Below are positions 4,839 to 8,178 of a stretch of 8,178 nucleotides of DNA, in pieces. How positions within the stretch are numbered: position 1 is the stretch's first letter; each line of letters opens with the position of its first letter. A program made the translations under genes and the position numbers. The notes beneath the pieces were generated by a model. It was not told where the DNA came from, searched no databases, and was given only the letters and a program-made list of their open reading frames with translations. Origin of the DNA: CAZTPJ01 sp964614515 (GTDB lineage Bacteria > Planctomycetota > Phycisphaerae > Phycisphaerales > UBA1924); the NCBI GenBank assembly GCA_964614515.1, contig CAZTPJ010000115.1, forward strand, positions 1 through 8,178, in the 5' to 3' direction.

Positions 4839-6158
4839 TCAGCACCCGCTGGCGAAGGCGTTCTGGAAGCAGAGGAAGTCGAAGATGTCGCAGACGTTGT
4901 TGCCCGTCGAGAGGTCGCAGTTGCAGGAGTACGGATCGCCGTTGGCGAAGAGGTTCTGGAAGCACAGGAAGTCGAAGATGTCGAGCACGCCCGGTCCGGT
5001 GTTCTGATCGCAATCCGCATAGCACTGCGGCGGGATGCAGACCCCGCGTGGATTGGCGCGGAAGTTGGTCCACGCGGTGTGGTCGCTCGCGGTGCCGACA
5101 TTGGACCCCCCGGAGCTTGTGCAACCACCATGGGTATGCACGCCGATGACGTTGCCCGTGTCTTCGTGAATGACCGGCGAACCGGAGTTGCCGCCGGTCG
5201 TGTCGGCCGTGTAGTTGAGGCGCGAGCCTGTCTTGCCCACGAAAGCGCCCGTGTGAGTCTTCTGCACCTGGCTCCACTCGCGCGGCGTGCCCTGCGAGCC
5301 GGAGGTGGTGCCGTAACCGGTGATGCGAATCGTGCCCGGAGGCATTGGCGCCGGGCTGACGAGGTTGTACGCGCTGCCCTGGGCCTGGAACGGCGTCAGG
5401 CCGGTGTTGGAGTTCGGGAAACATCCGAAGTACGCCGCGTCATTCCCCGTGCCGCCGCTGTTGGTCGTCTGACGCGACGACATGTCCACGGGGTACTGAT
5501 GATCCGGATGCGGGTGATTGACGCTGCCGTTGGGATTCGACAGCGGAACGTTGAACTGCATCGTCGCGCTGGTGTGGCTGGTCAGCAGACAATGGCCGGC
5601 CGTGCCGAAGCAACGCGCCGCATCATTGAAGATCCACGCCGTGCAGCCGATGTTCATCAGCCGTCCGCTGCGAGGGTCGTTCGACAAGATGCGGTCATCC
5701 GTCGGGCCGCAGATCGACGCCGGGCTGAACTCCCCCTCGCCGATCCACATGCTCGTGATGCTGACGCGATTGGGTCCGGTCCCGGGATAGGCGAACAGTT
5801 CAATGGTGAGCAGGTCGCCGTTGAAATACGCCGACGTGTGGCTCCACTGTTCAATGGAAACCGCGTCGAGTCGCTGCCACCCGCCATCGGCCGCGGAGGT
5901 GATCCGCAGGTATGAGCCGGTGCCCGCGGCGGGGTCGCCCGCGAGCTGCACTTCGTCAAACCGCAGGCGAATCCACGGCGCTGTGGCTCGCTCGATCACG
6001 CCCGTGAAGATCACCGCCGGTTCCTGTCCTTCGTTGAGCACCACCCCCGAATCGAGCCGGGCATCGACAACGATCTCCGGGATCGGGGCGACCTGGGCCA
6101 CGGCCGTGCCGGAAATCCACGCAAGCATCAAGGCTGACATCACCAAGCGGTTCTTCAT
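4839..6158 (-). CDS. Secreted trypsin-like serine protease with C-terminal dockerin pair
   Basis: 439 aa. A signal peptide (about residues 1-21, cleavage likely after AVA) directs export. Residues about 28-142 form a probable beta-sandwich domain with motifs GSYLRITS and SAYFNGD, like the N-terminal regions of some exported proteases. The chymotrypsin-fold catalytic domain (about 150-375) shows the triad: TAGHC (H189), GNDAAYFG (D240) and GGNSGSP (S326). Cysteines at 150, 172, 183, 190, 246 and 346 could pair as disulfides. The C-terminus (378-439) holds two dockerin-like repeats, each with DIFDFLCFQN, ending exactly in Gly-Cys: the GC-type dockerin seen on many Phycisphaerales exported proteins. 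An AGGGAG Shine-Dalgarno (6165-6170), 6 nt before the ATG, sets the start; the longer frame from 6398 lacks a signal peptide. It appears monocistronic between its own promoter and terminator. Substrate unknown. Confidence 0.93.
   Translation of the reverse strand: MKNRLVMSALMLAWISGTAVAQVAPIPEIVVDARLDSGVVLNEGQEPAVIFTGVIERATAPWIRLRFDEVQLAGDPAAGTGSYLRITSAADGGWQRLDAVSIEQWSHTSAYFNGDLLTIELFAYPGTGPNRVSITSMWIGEGEFSPASICGPTDDRILSNDPRSGRLMNIGCTAWIFNDAARCFGTAGHCLLTSHTSATMQFNVPLSNPNGSVNHPHPDHQYPVDMSSRQTTNSGGTGNDAAYFGCFPNSNTGLTPFQAQGSAYNLVSPAPMPPGTIRITGYGTTSGSQGTPREWSQVQKTHTGAFVGKTGSRLNYTADTTGGNSGSPVIHEDTGNVIGVHTHGGCTSSGGSNVGTASDHTAWTNFRANPRGVCIPPQCYADCDQNTGPGVLDIFDFLCFQNLFANGDPYSCNCDLSTGNNVCDIFDFLCFQNAFASGC
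4861..4983 (-). repeat. DNA direct repeat encoding the dockerin pair
   Basis: Two 30-bp stretches, 4861-4890 and 4954-4983, differ at a single base and are 93 bp apart. They encode the DIFDFLCFQN core of the two dockerin repeats. The near identity, including synonymous positions, points to recent duplication or gene conversion within the gene rather than only protein-level constraint. Confidence 0.85.
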
Positions 6159-6288
6159 CTGCAACTCCCTGTTCGTGTCGCGGGTGTATTGATATGTTCC
6201 GAGTGATCGCCTCGCGCGGCGATGACACCGTTCCCCCGAAGTCCGAGCCAAGAATTGGGCAGACGACCGATTGCCTGCCGAAGCACAG

Positions 6289-6317
6289 AGCATACCGGAT
6301 GTCGGCCAGCGCGCCAA
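6289..6317 (-). promoter_or_regulatory. Candidate promoter of the serine protease gene
   Basis: On the minus strand TTGGCG (6312-6317) and TATGCT (6289-6294) are separated by 17 nt, each matching consensus at 4 of 6 positions. Transcription would start near 6282, leaving a leader of about 120 nt before the ATG, which fits this gene's clear Shine-Dalgarno. The leader has no obvious riboswitch fold that I can name. Confidence 0.35.
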
Positions 6318-6361
6318 CCCCGGCGATGAAATTCTCGACGCGGCGGGTTCCACGCGAGCAT

Positions 6362-6385
6362 CCGGGAAACTTCCCGGCCTATGCT
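6362..6385 (+). promoter_or_regulatory. Dyad operator-like site and -10 box before radA
   Basis: CCGGGAA-AC-TTCCCGG (6362-6377) is a perfect 7-bp inverted repeat with a 2-nt centre. TATGCT follows at 6380-6385, ending 5 nt before the radA GTG. If TATGCT is the -10 box, the transcript is leaderless and the dyad covers the spacer and -35 side, where a repressor or activator could act. No consensus -35 is present. The dyad could also be a short hairpin in longer transcripts. Confidence 0.4.
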
Positions 6386-6390
6386 GATCC

Positions 6391-7800
6391 GTGGCCAAGG
6401 TTCGTCAAGTGTTCGTGTGCCGGTCCTGCGGGTCGATGCACCCGAAGTGGCTCGGAAAGTGCCCCGATTGCGGCGTGTGGGATGCGTTGGAAGCTGAACG
6501 CGTCGATGCCGGGGCCTCGCGCGACCCACAGTTGGGACTCGCCGCGGCCGCCGCCGGTCTCGCGGAAACCTTGGAACACGCCGGGACCGAGGCACGGCCG
6601 ATTTCGGACCTTGGCTCGCAGGACCAGCCCGAGATTCGCATCCCCACGGGCATCGCGGAGTTCGATCGAGTTCTCGGCGGGGGGCTTGTCAAAGGGTGTG
6701 CGTGTCTGATCGGCGGGCCCCCGGGGATCGGCAAGTCAACGTTGATGCTTCAGGCCGCGGGGGCGATGGCCGGGCGCGGCACGCGCGTCCTCTATGTCTC
6801 GAGCGAAGAGTCCGCGCGGCAGATCCGCCTGCGCGCGGAGCGACTTGGTCTGGCGAAGGCGGATGAACTGTTCATCCTCGCCGACACCAACCTCGCACGG
6901 GTCTTTGAGCAGGCGCGGCGCACCAGGCCGGCCGTGCTCATCATCGACTCGATGCAGATGGTCTACAAGTCCGACCTCCCGGCCGCGCCCGGGAGCATTC
7001 CACAACTTCGCCGCTGCTGCGCGGAACTGGTCGCGCTCGCCAAGACCACGGGCCTTGTGGTTGTTCTCGTGGGTCATGTCACCAAGGAAGGCTCGCTCGC
7101 CGGGCCGCGGTTGATCGAACACCTCGTCGATGTCGTCCTCGGCTTTGATGGTGATCGACATCACGCGCATCGCATCGTTCGAGGAGTTAAGAATCGCTTC
7201 GGCACGACGCAGGAACTCGGCCTCTTCGACATGACCGCCGCGGGCCTGCGCGAGACGCCCGCATGGATCGGCGGCGCGCCGAGTGAATCCGGCGGCGCCA
7301 AGCCCGGCTCGGTCATCTGTCCCGTCATCGCCGGCACGCGATGTCTGATGGTCGAAGTGCAGGCTCTCACGGCCACCGGCTTTCTCGGCGCGGCCAAACG
7401 CAAGTGCTCCGGCCTGGATCCCAACCGCCTCGCGATGATCCTGGCCGTGCTTGAACAACATGTCGAAATGAAACTTGCGATTCGCGATGTCTTCGCCTCC
7501 AGCGTCGGGGGCCTGCGCATCACCGAGCCGGCCGCGGATCTTGCATTGCTGCTGGCCATCGCCGGCGCGGAATATAAGCGGGGCCTCGGTCGCGGCGTCG
7601 CGGCCGTGGGCGAGGTTGGACTCGGCGGCGAAGTTCGCCCGGTCTCGGCGATCGATCAGCGCCTGCGCGAGGCCGCCCGCCTTGGCTTCTCACGCATCCT
7701 CTCGCCAAAGCAATCCGACGCCTCGCTCCCCCCCGGCGTGAAGGGTTGTGAGATCATCCACATCCGCACCGTGCAGGATGCCGTGCAGTTGCTGGGATAA
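6391..7800 (+). CDS. radA: DNA repair protein RadA (Sms)
   Basis: 469 aa, close to the usual 450-460. RadA is a RecA-like ATPase that promotes branch migration of recombination intermediates. In order: a four-cysteine zinc finger (C10, C13, C24, C27); a linker of about 55 residues, Ala-rich in part; the ATPase with Walker A GGPPGIGKST (108-117), Walker B AVLIIDS (181-187) and the RadA signature KNRFG (267-271); and a C-terminal Lon-protease-like domain (about 305-469), with the family-typical loss of peptidase function. The start is GTG at 6391; family homology (VFVCRSCG) begins a few residues in, and the next in-frame ATG would remove zinc-finger cysteines. No Shine-Dalgarno is visible; TATGCT lies 5 nt upstream and a palindrome just before that. 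It is divergent from the protease gene, 232 bp apart. The gene looks intact. Confidence 0.97.
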   Translation: MAKVRQVFVCRSCGSMHPKWLGKCPDCGVWDALEAERVDAGASRDPQLGLAAAAAGLAETLEHAGTEARPISDLGSQDQPEIRIPTGIAEFDRVLGGGLVKGCACLIGGPPGIGKSTLMLQAAGAMAGRGTRVLYVSSEESARQIRLRAERLGLAKADELFILADTNLARVFEQARRTRPAVLIIDSMQMVYKSDLPAAPGSIPQLRRCCAELVALAKTTGLVVVLVGHVTKEGSLAGPRLIEHLVDVVLGFDGDRHHAHRIVRGVKNRFGTTQELGLFDMTAAGLRETPAWIGGAPSESGGAKPGSVICPVIAGTRCLMVEVQALTATGFLGAAKRKCSGLDPNRLAMILAVLEQHVEMKLAIRDVFASSVGGLRITEPAADLALLLAIAGAEYKRGLGRGVAAVGEVGLGGEVRPVSAIDQRLREAARLGFSRILSPKQSDASLPPGVKGCEIIHIRTVQDAVQLLG

Positions 7801-7904
7801 GGGGCGGGCGGAAGCGGCATGGATGGGAGCCAACGCCCCGGAGCACAACGCCGCATCAACGCGCGACCCGACGCCCCGGAACACTCGGCGGATGTCCGGG
7901 ATCA

Positions 7905-8178
7905 TCAGGGGCGCGCCGCGGAACAAGGGGACCGAAGCAACCCTGGAGGCACAACCGGGCATCTCAGTGCCACTGGCGCCATCGGGCCTCGTGGGGGGTC
8001 GGAGGGTTGGGGCGATGGTGGGGGTTGGGGTGGGGGGTTGGGGTGGGGGGTGGGCGGCTCAGGCAGGGGGTTGAGAGGCTTCGGTACAGGCTTGAATTGT
8101 TCCTGTGGTGGCCTCAATTGTGTCTCTGATGGACCACGTTGTGATTCTGATGGACCAAATTGTTTCTCTGATGGACCC
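7905..8178 (-). CDS. Possible 3' end of a heptapeptide-repeat, proline-rich protein (partial)
   Basis: An open minus-strand frame enters from the right edge and ends at TGA (7905-7907), giving 90 residues of an incomplete protein. It begins with the heptads GPSEKQF, GPSESQR and GPSETQL, then the looser RPPQEQF, KPVPKPL, NPLPEPP and TPHPNPP. Proline stays at position 2 of these first seven heptads before the sequence becomes a Pro-rich tail and an ordinary end containing two cysteines. A convergent gene ending about 100 bp after radA is a natural layout. Against it: the whole stretch is low complexity, and the opposite strand is also open from 7819 to the edge as a Gly/Trp-rich frame with the heptads NCVSDGP, RCDSDGP and NCFSDGP. 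No domain is recognised. The call is tentative until the sequence beyond the edge is seen. Confidence 0.35.
   Translation of the reverse strand, partial: GPSEKQFGPSESQRGPSETQLRPPQEQFKPVPKPLNPLPEPPTPHPNPPPQPPPSPQPSDPPRGPMAPVALRCPVVPPGLLRSPCSAARP
7993..8054 (+). repeat. G-rich tract with quadruplex potential and a 13-bp exact repeat
   Basis: The plus strand is nearly all G and T here, with many runs of three to six G separated by 1-7 nt, including an exact tandem 13-mer TTGGGGTGGGGGG (8025-8037 and 8038-8050). Four or more G-tracts in close succession meet the usual pattern for G-quadruplex formation in plus-strand DNA or in RNA reading through from radA. In the minus frame it encodes the Pro-rich tail described at 7905-8178. 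The rest of 7801-7992 holds no feature I can support. Confidence 0.6.
8097..8178. repeat. 21-bp tandem repeat running off the right edge
   Basis: CTGATGGACC recurs at 8126, 8147 and 8168, an exact 21-nt period; full units start at 8118, 8139 and 8160 with TTGT. A degenerate fourth unit, also starting TTGT, occupies 8097-8117. The period is a multiple of three, so it encodes a heptapeptide repeat in any frame. The total copy number is unknown because the array is cut by the window end. No spacers separate the units, so it is not a CRISPR. Confidence 0.8.

Noticed and set aside
4770..5915. 381-aa plus-strand open frame opposite the protease
   Set aside because: An antisense shadow: Val/Arg/Ala-rich with no domain, whereas the minus strand has a signal peptide, catalytic triad and dockerins.
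6159..6398. Protease start at 6398 (80 more residues)
   Set aside because: The extension has no homology, would bury the signal peptide, and ignores the AGGGAG Shine-Dalgarno at 6165-6170.
6736..7461. 241-aa minus-strand open frame opposite radA
   Set aside because: A shadow of the conserved RadA ATPase domain on the other strand.
7819..8178. Plus-strand open frame (ATG at 7819, open to the edge), Gly/Trp-rich, ending in NCVSDGP-type heptads
   Set aside because: The composition follows from the G-rich strand. It starts 18 nt after radA without a clear Shine-Dalgarno, and the heptad pattern decays faster in this frame than in the minus-strand frame. It remains a live alternative to the minus-strand call.
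8097..8178. CRISPR array
   Set aside because: The 21-bp units abut with no spacers and the copies are imperfect; there are no cas genes nearby.

Overview
The window looks like chromosomal DNA of a planctomycete, most likely of the Phycisphaerae/Phycisphaerales type. The DNA is high-GC. One secreted protein ends in the paired DIFDFLCFQN-type dockerin repeats and terminal Gly-Cys typical of that group. A second gene belongs to the planctomycete-associated HYExAFE family. No rRNA, tRNA, CRISPR array, transposase or phage gene was seen. The assignment rests on protein motifs read by eye, not on a search.

Layout, left to right. hisS (histidyl-tRNA synthetase, + strand, 64-1626) carries an in-frame insert of about 67 codons in its anticodon-binding domain, built from hairpin-forming repeats. 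A convergent gap (1627-1733) holds a terminator-like stem and a short low-complexity repeat. A minus-strand block follows (4722 down to 1734): a HYExAFE-family protein, a 75-aa membrane peptide whose start overlaps it by 4 nt, two small membrane-anchored proteins that look like tandem paralogues, and a PSP1/RicT-family protein with an Arg/Pro-rich tail. A strong hairpin (4787-4813) separates this block from a secreted trypsin-like serine protease with a C-terminal dockerin pair (minus strand, 6158-4839). A divergent promoter region (6159-6390) leads to radA on the plus strand (6391-7800). The last 378 bases hold a very G-rich tract and a 21-bp tandem repeat that runs off the edge; on the minus strand this reads as the heptapeptide-repeat, proline-rich end of a possible incomplete gene.

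The conserved genes are housekeeping functions: tRNA charging (hisS), recombination and branch migration (radA) and an RNA-maturation-type Fe-S partner protein (PSP1/RicT). The middle block contains small envelope proteins of unknown role. I see no defence system or biosynthetic cluster.

The most notable points are: (1) the palindromic element inside hisS, resembling in behaviour the Rickettsia palindromic elements that insert within reading frames; (2) a split in start-site architecture, where genes lacking a Shine-Dalgarno sequence have a TANNNT box 5-9 nt before the start codon (suggesting leaderless mRNAs) and genes with a clear Shine-Dalgarno do not; (3) the tandem paralogues of a small membrane family; (4) the 21-bp/heptapeptide repeat at the right edge; and (5) a perfect 7-bp dyad just upstream of radA.
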